64,000 bases of DNA, from the NCBI RefSeq assembly GCF_004519405.1, contig NZ_SGWI01000003.1:682001-746000 (forward strand), read 5' to 3'. A program made the translations under genes and the position numbers. This DNA is from Pseudomonas sp. BCA17 (GTDB lineage: Bacteria; Pseudomonadota; Gammaproteobacteria; Pseudomonadales; Pseudomonadaceae). The notes beneath the pieces were generated by a model. That model had not been told where the DNA came from and made no database searches. It saw only the letters and a program-made list of their open reading frames with translations. Within the stretch, counting starts at the first letter, position 1, and every line of letters starts with the position of its first letter. Below are positions 39,919 through 52,323 of this stretch, piece after piece.

Positions 39919-40731
39919 TCAGTCCGCGGCGGGCGGCGGTTGGATAGCAAGCTGGTCGGCCAGGCGTACGAACGCGGCCAGGTCCAGTTGCTCTGGGCGC
40001 AAGCTGCCATCGACGCCAGCGGCTTCGATTTCAGCGTTGCTCAGCAGTGCCTTGAGCGTGTTACGCAAGGTCTTGCGACGCTGGTTGAATGCTTCACGTA
40101 CCACGCGTTCGAGCAGTCGATGGTCCTTGGCGGGATGCGGGAGCACGGCGTGAGGCACCAGTCGCACGATAGCCGAGTCGACCTTGGGCGGCGGATTGAA
40201 TGCGCCAGGGCCGACGTTGAACAAATGTTCTACGCGGCAGTGGTACTGGACCATGATCGACAGGCGACCCCAGTCACCGCCGCCCGGGCCGGCGGCCAGA
40301 CGCTCAACCACTTCCTTTTGCAGCATGAAGTGCATGTCGCGGATGATTCCGGCGTTGTTCAACAGGTGGAAAATCAGCGGCGTGGAGATGTTGTACGGCA
40401 GGTTGCCGACGACGCGCAGGCTGTTGGGCGCAGCATTGAGGCTATTGAAGTCGAACTTCAGCGCATCACCCTGGTGCAGGTTGAAGTTGGGCTTGTCGGC
40501 AAACTGCTGATTGAGGATCGGGATCAGGTCCTTGTCCAGCTCAACCACGTCCAGTTGACCGCCGCTGGCCAGCAGGCCCTGGGTCAATGCGCCTTGGCCC
40601 GGGCCGATTTCCAGCAGACGATCTTCGGGCTTGGCATGGATGGAGCGCAAAATACGGTCGATCACGCCAGCGTCGTGCAGGAAGTTTTGCCCGAAGCGCT
40701 TGCGCGCCCGGTGTTGGTAGTGCTCAGTCAT
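39919..40731 (-). CDS. rsmA: KsgA/RsmA, 16S rRNA dimethyladenosine transferase
   Basis: Methylates A1518 and A1519 in the helix-45 loop of 16S rRNA with SAM, a late ribosome-assembly checkpoint. The 270 residues contain [18 protein letters not shown], the SAM motif [15 protein letters not shown] and the catalytic NLPYNIS motif. Its start overlaps the pdxA stop by 4 bases. Loss of this gene gives kasugamycin resistance in E. coli, hence ksgA. This is a different rsmA from the CsrA-type RsmA repressor that RsmY binds. Confidence 0.98.
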   Translation of the reverse strand: MTEHYQHRARKRFGQNFLHDAGVIDRILRSIHAKPEDRLLEIGPGQGALTQGLLASGGQLDVVELDKDLIPILNQQFADKPNFNLHQGDALKFDFNSLNAAPNSLRVVGNLPYNISTPLIFHLLNNAGIIRDMHFMLQKEVVERLAAGPGGGDWGRLSIMVQYHCRVEHLFNVGPGAFNPPPKVDSAIVRLVPHAVLPHPAKDHRLLERVVREAFNQRRKTLRNTLKALLSNAEIEAAGVDGSLRPEQLDLAAFVRLADQLAIQPPPAAD

Positions 40732-41717
40732 ATACGGGTCTCGGCCATCTGATAGGCGGTTTCCAAGGCCACGTGCAGGCTGCCGGTGTCAATCTTGCCG
40801 CTGCCTGCCAGGTCCAGGGCAGTGCCATGGTCGACGGAGGTACGGATAATCGGCAGGCCCAGTGTCACGTTGACTGCGGCGCCGAAGCCTTTGTATTTCA
40901 GCACGGGCAGCCCTTGGTCATGGTACATCGCCAGCACTGCATCGCAGTGCTCCAGATATTTGGGGGTAAACAGAGTGTCCGTAGGCAGTGGGCCACGCAG
41001 GTCCATACCTTCTTGGCGCAGACGCTCTAATGTCGGTTCTATGATGTCGATTTCTTCATGGCCCAGGTGGCCGCCTTCACCGGCGTGGGGGTTGAGCCCA
41101 CAGACCAGGATGCGTGGTTGGGCGATGCCGAATTTCTGTTGCAGGTCGGTGTGCAGGATGCGCGTGACACGCTCCACCCGCTCGGCGGTGATCGCGTCTG
41201 CAATCTCACGCAGCGGCAGATGCGTCGTCACTAACGCAACGCGCAGGCCGCGAGTCGCCAGCATCATCACGACTTGGGCGGTATGGGTGAGTTCGGCGAG
41301 GAATTCGGTATGGCCGGAAAAGGCGATGCCGGATTCGTTGATCACACCTTTGTGTACAGGGGCCGTGATCATGCCGGCGAAGTCGCCGTCCATGCAGCCT
41401 TGCCCGGCGCGGGTCAGGGTTTCCAGCACAAAGGCCGCGTTGGCCTTGTTCAGTTGTCCGGCAACCACTTTGGCCGGCAGCGGGGTGTCCCACACATACA
41501 GGCTGTCTTTGGGGGCTGGCACATCGGGCCAGTTGCCCGGCGCCACGTCCAGCAAGTTGATGGCCAGGCCCAGTTGCGCAGCCCGCTCAAGGAGCAGGTC
41601 GCGGCTGGTAATGGCTATCAGGGGGTGTGGCTGGGGTTGCGAGGCGAGCAGCAGGCAAAGGTCTGGACCAATGCCGGCCGGCTCGCCGGGGGTGACCGCA
41701 AAACGTTGGGGTTTCAC
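40728..41717 (-). CDS. pdxA: PdxA, 4-hydroxythreonine-4-phosphate dehydrogenase
   Basis: NAD-dependent oxidation and decarboxylation of 4-phosphohydroxy-L-threonine in the DXP-dependent pyridoxal phosphate pathway. The 329 residues include [15 protein letters not shown] at the N-terminus, the metal-site histidines in [11 protein letters not shown] and [16 protein letters not shown], and [16 protein letters not shown]. It overlaps surA by 4 bases upstream and ksgA by 4 bases downstream, so surA-pdxA-ksgA form a tightly coupled run. Confidence 0.98.
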   Translation of the reverse strand: MKPQRFAVTPGEPAGIGPDLCLLLASQPQPHPLIAITSRDLLLERAAQLGLAINLLDVAPGNWPDVPAPKDSLYVWDTPLPAKVVAGQLNKANAAFVLETLTRAGQGCMDGDFAGMITAPVHKGVINESGIAFSGHTEFLAELTHTAQVVMMLATRGLRVALVTTHLPLREIADAITAERVERVTRILHTDLQQKFGIAQPRILVCGLNPHAGEGGHLGHEEIDIIEPTLERLRQEGMDLRGPLPTDTLFTPKYLEHCDAVLAMYHDQGLPVLKYKGFGAAVNVTLGLPIIRTSVDHGTALDLAGSGKIDTGSLHVALETAYQMAETRI

Positions 41718-43054
41718 TGGCTTGCCTGGTTGGTGCCTGTTTGCTCGGCGCCTGGCAGCTTGTTCTCAACGTAGGCTTCGTCGCGGATCTGACGCAGCCA
41801 GGTTTGCAGCTCTTCGTCGTATTTGCGGTTACGCAGCACGGTCAAGGCTTGTTGCTCGCGAGCCTGGGTGGTGTTGTCGGTGGCGCGACGGCCAAGGACT
41901 TCCAGCACATGCCAGCCATATTGGGTCTTGAAGGGCTTGGACAGGACGCCTTGCGGAGTCTTGGCCATCACTTCCTGGAACTCCGGCACCAGTGCTTTCG
42001 GGTCGATCCAGTTCAGGTCGCCGCCGTTAAGCGCCGAACCCGGGTCTTCCGAGAAGCTCTTGGCCAGGGTCGCGAAGTCTTCACCGCCTTCGATGCGGTC
42101 ATAGATCTTCTGGGCCAGTTCCTTGGTTTGTGCCTCGGTGCGGATTTCACTTGGCTTGACCAGGATATGACGAACATGGACTTCGTCTTTCAACGAGGTC
42201 TCGCCACCGCGTTTGCCCAACAGCTTGAGGATGATGAAGCCGCCTGGTGTACGGGCAGGCTGGGTGATACCACCCACTTCCATTGCACTGAGCTCGCGGT
42301 CGAACGGAGGTGGCAACTGAGCGGCTTTACGCCAGCCCATGTCACCACCGTCCAGGGCGTTATCGCTACCGGATACGGCAATGGCGGTCTGAGCAAAGTC
42401 AGCGCCGGCCTTCAGGCGGTCATAAACGGCCTGGGTTTTGGCGGCGGCGGCATTGAGCTGCTCGGCGCTGGCACTGTCCGGCGTCGGAATCAGGATATTG
42501 GCCAGGTGCAGTTCTTCGGAGAGCTGCATCTTGCCGAGGTCCGAAGCCAGGAAGTTCTTCACTTCCTGTTCGGAGACCTGAACCCGCTCTGCCACACGGC
42601 GCTGACGCACACGGCTGATGATCATTTCACGCTTGATCTGGTCACGGGCGTCCTCATAGGACAACCCATCGTGAGCCAGCGCGGCACGGAACTGATCGAT
42701 GCTCATGTTATTGCGCTGAGCAATGGTGCCTACGGCCTGGTTCAACTCTTCGTCCGAAATGCGGATGCCGGAGCGTTCGCCGATCTGCAGTTGCAGGTTT
42801 TCGACGATCAGGCGCTCCAGCACCTGGGGTTCCAGGACACTGGTCGGTGGCACACCGCCGCCACGCTTGGCGATGGTTTGCTGAACCTCTTTGACCCGCT
42901 GGTCAAGCTGGCTCTGCATGATCACGTCGTTATCGACAATGGCCGCGACTTTATCCAGCTGTTGAACGGCAGCGTGTGCCGATACGGTGCCCAGGAACAA
43001 CGCGCCCAGCACGAGTGGGCGCAGACAATCAGAAAGCTTGATCTTCACGTTCAC
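41714..43054 (-). CDS. surA: SurA, periplasmic outer-membrane-protein chaperone/PPIase
   Basis: Periplasmic chaperone that escorts unfolded beta-barrel proteins, including LptD, to the BAM complex. The 446 residues have a signal peptide ([17 protein letters not shown]), an N-terminal chaperone core, and two parvulin rotamase domains ([11 protein letters not shown] and [16 protein letters not shown]). GTG at 43054 is preferred because AAGG lies 5 bases upstream; a second GTG at 43048 is possible. The start lies inside the 3' end of lptD, coupling the chaperone to its best-known client. Confidence 0.97.
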   Translation of the reverse strand: MNVKIKLSDCLRPLVLGALFLGTVSAHAAVQQLDKVAAIVDNDVIMQSQLDQRVKEVQQTIAKRGGGVPPTSVLEPQVLERLIVENLQLQIGERSGIRISDEELNQAVGTIAQRNNMSIDQFRAALAHDGLSYEDARDQIKREMIISRVRQRRVAERVQVSEQEVKNFLASDLGKMQLSEELHLANILIPTPDSASAEQLNAAAAKTQAVYDRLKAGADFAQTAIAVSGSDNALDGGDMGWRKAAQLPPPFDRELSAMEVGGITQPARTPGGFIILKLLGKRGGETSLKDEVHVRHILVKPSEIRTEAQTKELAQKIYDRIEGGEDFATLAKSFSEDPGSALNGGDLNWIDPKALVPEFQEVMAKTPQGVLSKPFKTQYGWHVLEVLGRRATDNTTQAREQQALTVLRNRKYDEELQTWLRQIRDEAYVENKLPGAEQTGTNQASQ

Positions 43055-45806
43055 GATAACCTTGAATGCCTTTGTCGAGGAAGCTCTCTACCTTGGCGCC
43101 GGTCAGGCCGCCGAGTCCTTTGAGGACGATCTGGAAGAAGAGCCCGTGGTCACCCTTTTCGTTAAGGGGGGCGATCTGGGTATATTCGTCGTTGGAAACC
43201 CAGTAACGGTTGATAACGCGCAGTTTCCAGCAGCAGTTGTCGTACTCGAAACCACCGAAGGCTTCCAAGGTGCGGTTACGGGCGTAGTCATACTGCCAGC
43301 GGGTGATCAGGTTCCACTGCGGAACGATTGGCCACATCATCGAGAAGTCGTGTTGCTGGATTTTGTAGTAATCCTTCACGAAGGTCGCATCGCCTTCCCT
43401 GCCGTAATCGCCGCCAAACTGCCATTTGCCGGTCAACTGGTTGTAGACCACTTGGTCGTTCCGATAGCGGTAACCGACGTTGACAACCTTGTTCGGGTTG
43501 TCTTCTGGCTGGTAGTGGAACATCGCGCTGCCTGAACGGGGGCTATGGCTGTCTGGATCCCAGTTGTAATCGGCAGTAGCACGCCAGTCGCGGTTGAAGC
43601 GGAACTCGTAGTCCAGAGCAATCGGCGATACGTTCGATTGTGCATCGGCACGGTCGGATGCCAGGATGCCGGGAAGTTGTACTTCACGGTCCTTGAAGTA
43701 CAGCGCCTGGCCCACGGACACGCGCTGGCGTTCAAAGCCATTGTCTTCGATCCAGCGGCTGGTCACGCCAAGGGACAGCTTGTTCTCGTCACCGATCCGA
43801 TCGCTACCGCTGAAGCGGTTATCGCGGAATAGCGAGGCATAGCTGAATGTGTACTCGCTGGTATCAAAGACCGGGATGTCGCTCTGGTCTTTGTTCGGTA
43901 CGTAGAGGTAGTAGGCACGCGGTTCCAGAGTTTGACGGTAATCCTTGCCAAACCAGTTGGTGTTGCGGTCGAAGTAGAGTCCGCTATCTACGCTAGCGAC
44001 TGGCAGCGCACGATCCTGCGAGCTTTTGAATGTCTGACCAGCAGCGATCATGTCCGCCTTGCCCGTACCGTCAAGGTCCAGGTCGTACTTGGTGTATACG
44101 TACTTCAACTTCGGCGTAATAAACCCGTAGGTCCAGTTCATCGGATATTCGACTGCTGGAGCAACATTCAATCGAGTGCCGTTTGCACGAGTAAGCCCAT
44201 GGACGTTCGTGTCCAAGCGAGCTGACTCTGCGCCGTTCTCATCTGTAAAGATGCCATTTTCAAGGCTGCGCTCAAACCGAACAGCTTCTGTTTCGTACGT
44301 GAAGTTCAACCCGCCAGGGTGATACGGCAAAGCCCCGTTGAAAGTGATTTGCGGCAATCGATCATACGGCGTGATCTGGGAAATCGTCGCTAACTGGTAC
44401 GCCTGGAGATTCAAGCGAGCCTGGTAGGAGTCGCCGCGATACGACACAGAACCTTGCTGGTTAAGGAAGTCCTGGCTCCGAATACCTTCCTGATAGGCCT
44501 TCAGATCTTGGAAGTAGTATGGATCACTGATCTTGGTGTAATCCACCTGTGTCGTCAGACGCGAATCCAGCCCACCCTTATGCTGCCAATTGAGCATGTA
44601 GCGGGTTTTTTCGTAATCGCTCTGTTTCTTCCGTTCGTCGCTATCGTCATTCAGATACGCGCCCCCAAACTGACCCTCACTGGACTTTGTGAGGTAGCGG
44701 AATTCGCCTTCCATCAACATGCCGCGCTTGGTCATGTATTGCGGGTACAACGTGGCATCGTAGTTCGGCGCCAGGTTGAAGTAGTACGGCGTGACCAGGG
44801 TAAAGCCGGTTTCGCCACCGGTGCTGAAGCTCGGCGGCAGGAAGCCGGATTGACGACGGTTGTCGATCGGGAAATAGATGTAAGGGGTATAGAGGATCGG
44901 GATGTTCTTGATCCGCAACGTCGCGTTGGTTGCCGTACCGAAGCCGGTGGCAGGGTTCAACGTGATGTTGTTGCCCTTGAGCTGCCAGGCGTTGCTGTCT
45001 GGCTCGCACGTGGTGTACGTACCGTCCTTGAGACGGATGATCGCGTTCTCTGCACGCTTGGCGTACAGCGCGTTACCGCGGATACGCGACTTGTGCATCA
45101 CGTATTCGGCATTGTCGATCTGGGCTGCACCGGTGTCGAGCTGCACCTGGGCATGATCACCAACGATCAGGGCCCCGTTGTCGCGCAGACGAACGTTGCC
45201 GTTCAGCTCGCCACGGTTCTCCGCCTGATACAGGCTGGCTTCCTGAGCTTCCAACTGCATGCTGCCCTGGCGCATGACGACGTCACCGGCCAAGGTCGCG
45301 ATCTGTTGTTCCTGCTCGTAACGAGAGGCCTTGGCGCCGATGAACGTCGGCGCGTCGCTCTTGTTCGTCTTGTCATTCATGCCTGGACGCGTCGGCTCGA
45401 TGTACGCACCACCGCAATACGGGCCGGTTTCGGCCAACTGGGCGGCGGTCAGCTTCTCGCGAGGCACCCAGTCCAGGTGGCTGTAGTCGGCGCTGCGCGA
45501 ACGCAGGCCACGGCCCTTGGATTCGGTGACCAACATGGTCTTGGGCTCGGCGTCGGCACTGCCGCCGGTTTCGCCTTGCGGCGTACCGTTGGCCGAGCTG
45601 ACGGCAGAGCCATCATGCACCGGGCGTGGTGGCAGTGGGGCTGCGGCGGTTTTCGGCGCGCAATCCCAGGCACCCGAAGCAGAGACTGAGCAGTCATACT
45701 GTTCCGCGGCGACCACGAATGAGGTGGCGAAGGGTTGCAAGGCCAGCAGACTGCCGGTTACCAGCAACGGAAATTTTCTACGAAACGCGGGGGATTTCAA
45801 TGCCAT
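43029..45806 (-). CDS. lptD: LptD, outer-membrane LPS-assembly protein
   Basis: Essential beta-barrel that, with LptE, inserts lipopolysaccharide into the outer leaflet. The 925-residue protein has a signal peptide ([20 protein letters not shown]), a Pseudomonas-type N-terminal extension with early cysteines ([14 protein letters not shown]), an OstA/LptA-like jellyroll ([19 protein letters not shown]) and a large C-terminal barrel. Further cysteines ([20 protein letters not shown] near the C-terminus) should form the inter-domain disulfides needed for function. Start 45806 ([12 protein letters not shown]) is chosen because the signal peptide begins there. It is divergent from amgK. Confidence 0.97.
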   Translation of the reverse strand: MALKSPAFRRKFPLLVTGSLLALQPFATSFVVAAEQYDCSVSASGAWDCAPKTAAAPLPPRPVHDGSAVSSANGTPQGETGGSADAEPKTMLVTESKGRGLRSRSADYSHLDWVPREKLTAAQLAETGPYCGGAYIEPTRPGMNDKTNKSDAPTFIGAKASRYEQEQQIATLAGDVVMRQGSMQLEAQEASLYQAENRGELNGNVRLRDNGALIVGDHAQVQLDTGAAQIDNAEYVMHKSRIRGNALYAKRAENAIIRLKDGTYTTCEPDSNAWQLKGNNITLNPATGFGTATNATLRIKNIPILYTPYIYFPIDNRRQSGFLPPSFSTGGETGFTLVTPYYFNLAPNYDATLYPQYMTKRGMLMEGEFRYLTKSSEGQFGGAYLNDDSDERKKQSDYEKTRYMLNWQHKGGLDSRLTTQVDYTKISDPYYFQDLKAYQEGIRSQDFLNQQGSVSYRGDSYQARLNLQAYQLATISQITPYDRLPQITFNGALPYHPGGLNFTYETEAVRFERSLENGIFTDENGAESARLDTNVHGLTRANGTRLNVAPAVEYPMNWTYGFITPKLKYVYTKYDLDLDGTGKADMIAAGQTFKSSQDRALPVASVDSGLYFDRNTNWFGKDYRQTLEPRAYYLYVPNKDQSDIPVFDTSEYTFSYASLFRDNRFSGSDRIGDENKLSLGVTSRWIEDNGFERQRVSVGQALYFKDREVQLPGILASDRADAQSNVSPIALDYEFRFNRDWRATADYNWDPDSHSPRSGSAMFHYQPEDNPNKVVNVGYRYRNDQVVYNQLTGKWQFGGDYGREGDATFVKDYYKIQQHDFSMMWPIVPQWNLITRWQYDYARNRTLEAFGGFEYDNCCWKLRVINRYWVSNDEYTQIAPLNEKGDHGLFFQIVLKGLGGLTGAKVESFLDKGIQGYREREDQAF

Positions 45807-45936
45807 CTTATTAGTCCGGGCTTCCTGCGTGCCATCTGCCCGCGGTTTGGGCCGCACGCCTCTCGATGGTCTGAAAAAGATGCGTGATAATAAAGCATGC
45901 CCCGCTTGACGGCTAGCGCCGTCGGAGACCCTAGTA

Positions 45937-47633
<1,697 letters not shown>

Positions 47634-47634
47634 G

Positions 47635-48402
47635 ATGTTGTGGCCAGGGACGCTGATCGGCGCCGGGGCTGGCTTTGCCATTGCCAGTATCCCGGGGGCT
47701 TTGTTGGGGGCATTGTTGGGACAGGCGTTGGATCGCCGCTTGCAGCTGCAGAGTTGGGCGCAGTTACGCGAACGCATGGGCGGCCGACCGACGCTGCGCA
47801 ATGACGAATTGCTGTTTGTGCTGCTGGGACGGCTGGCTAAAAGCAATGGTCGGGTTACGGATGGGCATATCCAGCAGGCGCGCCAGGAAATGCGCGCGCT
47901 GGACATGAACGAGCCCGCCCAGCGACGCGCCATCACTGCATTCAATCGGGGCAAGTCCGGGAGCGATCGGGTGCGTAGCTATCTGCGCGTGCTCAAGGCG
48001 CAACCCCATGCGGCAGAGGGTGTATTGCGCGCTTGCTGGCGCATGGCATGGGCCGATGGGAGGGCGGATGACGCCGAGCGCGATTTGATTGATCAGTGGG
48101 GCAAGTGGTTGGGGTGGACGCCGCAACAACTGCACGCGCTGGCGTCCGATTACGCCCCCGAGCGCAAGCCGCTGGCGAACCGAGGAGGGGCCTATCAAGA
48201 AGCGTTGCGGATTCTGGGGGTAACAGCCACTACGGAGCCCTCAGCGATCAAACGCGCCTATCGCCGCCTGCTCAGCCGTCACCATCCGGACAAGATTGCC
48301 GGCACAGGCGCGAGCCCCGCGCAGGTGCGCGAGGCAACCGAGCGCACCCGCGAACTGCACAACGCCTATGCGTTGATTCGCGAGCGGCGCGACTTCAGGT
48401 AA
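47635..48402 (+). CDS. DjlA-like co-chaperone (TerB + J domain)
   Basis: This 255-residue protein has an N-terminal glycine-rich hydrophobic segment (GTLIGAGAGFAIASIPGALLGALLG) that is probably a membrane anchor, a TerB-like helical domain in the middle, and a C-terminal J domain with an intact HPD motif in RRLLSRHHPDKIAG. It should stimulate DnaK at the membrane, as DjlA does in E. coli, where it affects envelope stress and capsule signalling. It starts 1 base after the murU stop, so it is the third gene of the amgK-murU unit. Confidence 0.92.
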   Translation: MLWPGTLIGAGAGFAIASIPGALLGALLGQALDRRLQLQSWAQLRERMGGRPTLRNDELLFVLLGRLAKSNGRVTDGHIQQARQEMRALDMNEPAQRRAITAFNRGKSGSDRVRSYLRVLKAQPHAAEGVLRACWRMAWADGRADDAERDLIDQWGKWLGWTPQQLHALASDYAPERKPLANRGGAYQEALRILGVTATTEPSAIKRAYRRLLSRHHPDKIAGTGASPAQVREATERTRELHNAYALIRERRDFR

Positions 48403-48405
48403 GCC

Positions 48406-49377
48406 TCAGTCGACGGTCTGTGGGCTTAACCAGCCGCGAACCCGCCGATACAGCTGCTCCTGCTCGGCCGAACTGTTGCCGGGCAGGGTCTTGAGTGACA
48501 CCTGCTTATAGCCGTCATTCTTCCCACGCTTGGCGGCCTGAAGGCGCGCCAGGGCATTTTTGCGTTCCTGGGCACTGTCTTGGTAGAAGACATCCGCCGT
48601 CGGCACCTTCAATGCAGGGGCCACTTGTTGCAGATCCGGCTGGCGACCCACCGGGGTCTTGCCGGCCACCATCACCAGCTTCTGAACCTGAGCCGGTTGT
48701 TTCTCGCTCAGGTAACGTGCGGCCCACCAGGCACCAGTACCATGGCCGAGCAGCACTACGCTGCGGGCGCTCTGGGTCTGGGCAAAGGCCACGGCTGCGT
48801 CGATCCTGTCGAAAATACGCTTGGCGTCGGTCTTGTCCTGTTCATCCGCTCCCGGCACTACTGCCGGATCGGTGCCTTCGGCTTCGGCGCTGGCGGCTTG
48901 TTCGACGGGCTTGGCGACAGTGCTGCCGTCTTTGCTGCTGGTGTCGACGGTCGCCTTGGGTGCTTCAATCACCCGTGGCGGCAGGGTGTCCATGCTCACG
49001 TCCGGCAGCGACAGACTGAGGCTGCCCCAGTTGGCATCCGGCAATTTGCGGCGCAATGGGCCAATTGCCTGCGGCCAGTCAGCATTTTCCCCGGCGCCGG
49101 GGACGATAATCACCACCCCTTCCGATTCGGCGCTGTTGGCGGGCTTCCACAAGGCCAGGAATGAATCGCTGCCGGCCTGCAATTGTTGTTGTTCGTGTTG
49201 TGGGATATTGCGCTCCAGGGCGCTGGCCTCTTCCTGGCTACGCTCGGGTAGAGGTTGGCGCTCTGCGGGCTTTTCGGCGGCGGGCGCGGGGGCGTCAGCG
49301 GCCTGAACGGAAAAGACGCTGGTAAATAGCAGAGACAGGCACAATGCTGGCAGTGCCGAACGGTGGTGAAAGGGCAT
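48406..49377 (-). CDS. DUF3530 family secreted alpha/beta-hydrolase-like protein
   Basis: This 323-residue protein has a signal peptide (LCLSLLFTSVFSVQAADA) and a Pro/Ala/Glu-rich stretch, then a hydrolase-like core (GVVIIVPGAGENADWPQAIG). The nucleophile-elbow position reads VVLLGHGTGAWWAA, so Thr replaces the serine of GxSxG. That suggests a non-canonical or inactive hydrolase. The role is unknown. It is convergent with the djlA-like gene (3 bases apart) and divergent from the sensor kinase gene. Confidence 0.85.
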   Translation of the reverse strand: MPFHHRSALPALCLSLLFTSVFSVQAADAPAPAAEKPAERQPLPERSQEEASALERNIPQHEQQQLQAGSDSFLALWKPANSAESEGVVIIVPGAGENADWPQAIGPLRRKLPDANWGSLSLSLPDVSMDTLPPRVIEAPKATVDTSSKDGSTVAKPVEQAASAEAEGTDPAVVPGADEQDKTDAKRIFDRIDAAVAFAQTQSARSVVLLGHGTGAWWAARYLSEKQPAQVQKLVMVAGKTPVGRQPDLQQVAPALKVPTADVFYQDSAQERKNALARLQAAKRGKNDGYKQVSLKTLPGNSSAEQEQLYRRVRGWLSPQTVD

Positions 49378-49454
49378 CGTTGATTCCCGGCCAGAAGTGA
49401 TTCCAGCAGCCTAATGGGTTGGTCAGTATTTGTCAGTGATGTGAGACGTGGATC

Positions 49455-51449
49455 ATGGTTTTTCGCTGTCTGCTGGTTATCGGCGGTTTGTGCTGCGCCT
49501 TGATGGCGAATGCCGCGCCTGCGCCCGTTGCGCCGCAGGCACAGCTCAATGCGCAGCAGCGTGAGTGGCTGGGCAGGCATCCGGAGTTGCGCGTGGGGCT
49601 GGTGTTGCAGGCGCCTTACGCGCAATACGATCGGCGTTTGCAGCGCTTGTCCGGGGCCAATGTGGAGTTGATGCAGTGGCTGGCCAAGGCACTGAATAGT
49701 GAGGTGTTGTGGCGCAACTTCCCCGATCAGGAGCAATTGGAGGCTGCCGTACGCGACGGCGAAGTGGATATTGCGCCTGGCCTGCAGCAAACCCCGGCGG
49801 GTTTGCGCCTGTGGTTATTCACCGACCCTTATATGCGTGTGCCCCAGCATATCGTCGGTGTCCGTGGAGGCGGCGGCGCGGTGGAACTGGAAAAGCTCGA
49901 CGAGCAATCCCGCATTGCCGTGCGCATGCCCAGTGCCGTGGCCGATTACCTGCGCAGCACTTATCCCAACCTCAACGTGCAAGGGGTGCCTATGGAGCGC
50001 CAGGCCTTGCAGTTGCTGGTGAGCCAACAGGCTCGGTATGCCGTGGTTGATGAAGCCCAATTGAGTCGGTTGTCCGGCGAGGCAGAGTTTGCGGGGCTGG
50101 CAGTGGTCGGCGATATCGGCCTGCCGCAGTTGCTGCGGGTGGCCACGCGTCGTGATTGGCCGGAATTGGCAACCCTGATGCAGAGCGCCCTGCGGGCGAT
50201 ACCCGCCCGTGACCTGGACCAGTTGCACAACCGCTGGCTGCAACCCCAATACCCGCAGTTGGCGGAGTTCCCGGGTTTCTGGAAGAACCTCAGCCTGTTG
50301 TTGGGCATACTCCTGCTCATCTGCCTCGCGATGGTGGTCTGGCAACGTCGCCAGCAACGTGGCCTGGAACACGACTTGCTGGCGGCGCGCGAAGAAAGCG
50401 CCGCCCGCGCTGCCGGTGCCGAAGCCTTGCGATTGACGCAGTTTTCCATCGATCAAAGTACGGTTGGTATCCTGTGGGTCAATTGGGACAGCCATGTGCG
50501 TTACGCCAATCGTGCGGCAGAAACCATGCTTGGCTACGGCGCGGGTGCGTTGATCGAGCGGCCGCTGATCGATGTCGATCCGACCTTGAACATGGATCGC
50601 TGGCTCAGCCTGTGGAAACGTGCGCGCGCCAGCGAGGAGGGCGGGCAAACCTTCGCCACTGATTGCGTGCGTGCCGACGGCAGCATCCTGCCCGCCGATG
50701 TGTCTTTGAGCTTCCTGCGTTTTGCGCAGGGCGAATACCTGGTGGTGTACCTCAACGATGTCACCGAGCGCCGTCGTTACGTGGCCGCCTTGTTGCAAAG
50801 CGAGGCGCAGTTGCGCGAGTTGTCCGCCCACCTGGAAACCGTGCGAGAAGAAGAAAAAGCCCGTATCGCCCGCGAGGTGCATGATGAGTTGGGCCAGATG
50901 CTCACGGTGCTCAAGCTGGAAACTTCGATGTGCGAGCTGGCCTATGCGCAGCTCGACCCCGGCCTGAATGAACGGCTCAACAGCATGAAGCGCCTGATCG
51001 CCCAACTGTTTCAACTGGTGCGCGACGTGGCCACTGCGCTGCGCCCGCCGATTCTCGACGCCGGCATCGCCTCGGCCATCGAATGGCAGGCCCGCCGTTT
51101 CGAGGCTCGTACGCAAATCCCTTGTCTGGTGCAGGTGCCGGACAACCTGCCGGCCTTGAGCGATGCCAAGGCGATCGGTTTGTTCCGGGTCCTGCAGGAG
51201 GCGCTGACCAACGTGATGCGCCATGCCCAGGCGCATACCGTCGAGTTGACCTTGGTGATTGAGGGAGCAGACCTGCGGTTGACCATCAGCGATGATGGTG
51301 TCGGTTTCGTCGAGACCCTCGGCCGCCCTGTATCTTTTGGTGTGGTCGGTATGCGTGAACGGGTGCTGATGATGGGCGGGCAACTGAGCCTGCATAGCGA
51401 AGTGGGCGAAGGCACCACCCTGAGTGTCACGGTGCCGTTGGATGCATAA
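49455..51449 (+). CDS. agtS: AgtS-like sensor histidine kinase with periplasmic SBP domain
   Basis: This 664-residue membrane kinase has a signal peptide (LVIGGLCCALMANAAPA), a periplasmic type-3 solute-binding domain (about residues 35-265), and one transmembrane helix (LSLLLGILLLICLAMVVW). A PAS domain (about 300-420) precedes a HisKA_3 domain whose phosphorylated His is in RIAREVHDELGQMLTVLKLE, and a HATPase domain follows (EALTNVMRHAQAHTV, ISDDGVGF). Position and partner match P. aeruginosa PA0600/AgtS, which responds to GABA/5-aminovalerate with AgtR. The ligand is inferred from that homology. Confidence 0.88.
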   Translation: MVFRCLLVIGGLCCALMANAAPAPVAPQAQLNAQQREWLGRHPELRVGLVLQAPYAQYDRRLQRLSGANVELMQWLAKALNSEVLWRNFPDQEQLEAAVRDGEVDIAPGLQQTPAGLRLWLFTDPYMRVPQHIVGVRGGGGAVELEKLDEQSRIAVRMPSAVADYLRSTYPNLNVQGVPMERQALQLLVSQQARYAVVDEAQLSRLSGEAEFAGLAVVGDIGLPQLLRVATRRDWPELATLMQSALRAIPARDLDQLHNRWLQPQYPQLAEFPGFWKNLSLLLGILLLICLAMVVWQRRQQRGLEHDLLAAREESAARAAGAEALRLTQFSIDQSTVGILWVNWDSHVRYANRAAETMLGYGAGALIERPLIDVDPTLNMDRWLSLWKRARASEEGGQTFATDCVRADGSILPADVSLSFLRFAQGEYLVVYLNDVTERRRYVAALLQSEAQLRELSAHLETVREEEKARIAREVHDELGQMLTVLKLETSMCELAYAQLDPGLNERLNSMKRLIAQLFQLVRDVATALRPPILDAGIASAIEWQARRFEARTQIPCLVQVPDNLPALSDAKAIGLFRVLQEALTNVMRHAQAHTVELTLVIEGADLRLTISDDGVGFVETLGRPVSFGVVGMRERVLMMGGQLSLHSEVGEGTTLSVTVPLDA

Positions 51450-51467
51450 CAACAAGAGGAAATGCCT

Positions 51468-52097
51468 GTGATTCGCGTACTGGTAGCCGAAGACCACACC
51501 ATCGTCCGGGAGGGCATCAAGCAATTGATCGGCCTGGCCAAAGACCTGCAGGTGGTCGGTGAAGCCAGCAATGGCGAGCAGTTGCTGGACACCTTGCGCC
51601 ATGTCGCGTGCGAGGTGGTGTTACTGGATATCTCGATGCCGGGCGTGAATGGCCTGGAGGCCATAGCGCGCATTCGGGCGCTGAGCAATCCGCCGGCGAT
51701 TCTGGTGTTGTCGATGCATGATGAAGCGCAAATGGCCGCCCGCGCCCTGAAGGTCGGCGCGGCGGGGTATGCCACCAAGGACAGCGACCCGGCGCTGTTG
51801 CTGACCGCGATCCGCAAAGTGGCAGCCGGCGGGCGCTATATCGACCCGGACCTGGCCGACCGTATGGTCTTCGAAGTCGGCCTGACCGATACGCGCCCGC
51901 TGCATTCGTTGTTGTCGGAGCGCGAGTTTTCGGTGTTCGAACGCCTGGCCCACGGCGCCAACGTCAATGACATTGCCCAGCAGTTGGCGCTGAGCAGCAA
52001 GACCATCAGCACTCACAAGGCGCGGTTGATGCAAAAGCTCAATATCACCTCGCTGGCGGAACTGGTGAAGTACGCCATGGAACACAGGCTGCTCTGA
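51468..52097 (+). CDS. agtR: AgtR-like LuxR/NarL-family response regulator
   Basis: This 209-residue regulator has a receiver domain (VLVAEDHTIVREG, phospho-acceptor Asp in VVLLDISMPG, Lys in GYATKDSD) and a C-terminal LuxR helix-turn-helix (LAHGANVNDIAQQLALSSKT). The start is GTG at 51468, because AAGAGGA lies 7 bases upstream; the ATG at 51462 sits only one base from that site. It partners the kinase encoded immediately upstream. By homology to PA0601 it should activate the transporter genes that follow. Confidence 0.9.
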   Translation: MIRVLVAEDHTIVREGIKQLIGLAKDLQVVGEASNGEQLLDTLRHVACEVVLLDISMPGVNGLEAIARIRALSNPPAILVLSMHDEAQMAARALKVGAAGYATKDSDPALLLTAIRKVAAGGRYIDPDLADRMVFEVGLTDTRPLHSLLSEREFSVFERLAHGANVNDIAQQLALSSKTISTHKARLMQKLNITSLAELVKYAMEHRLL

Positions 52098-52251
52098 CGA
52101 CATGCCCATTAGCGACACCCTGTAAAACATCACCGAGCCCATTCCTGCCGCTTGCAGCTCACTCCTTGTAGCTGCACCGTCCTGTGCCCGCCATCGCTGT
52201 AGGGCAATCCCTACCCCCGACCTTCCAGCCGGCTGATGCCATTCTCTCTCG

Positions 52252-52270
52252 GCCCCCGATTTTCGGGGGC
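52252..52270 (+). terminator. Hairpin between agtR and the ABC transporter genes
   Basis: Perfect 8-base arms GCCCCCGA and TCGGGGGC surround a TTT loop, but the tail (TTGCGCC) lacks a T run. It may end agtSR or protect the transporter message. A further inverted repeat TGCAGCT...AGCTGCA lies upstream at about 52154-52177. Confidence 0.5.
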
Positions 52271-52323
52271 TTGCGCCTGGACTACGCTTGTTCCATTGCG
52301 GTCCAAAACACAAAGGTGCGGGT

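Noticed and set aside
49815..51602. 595-codon minus-strand frame opposite agtS
   Set aside because: Shadow of the sensor kinase; poor composition and no ribosome site.
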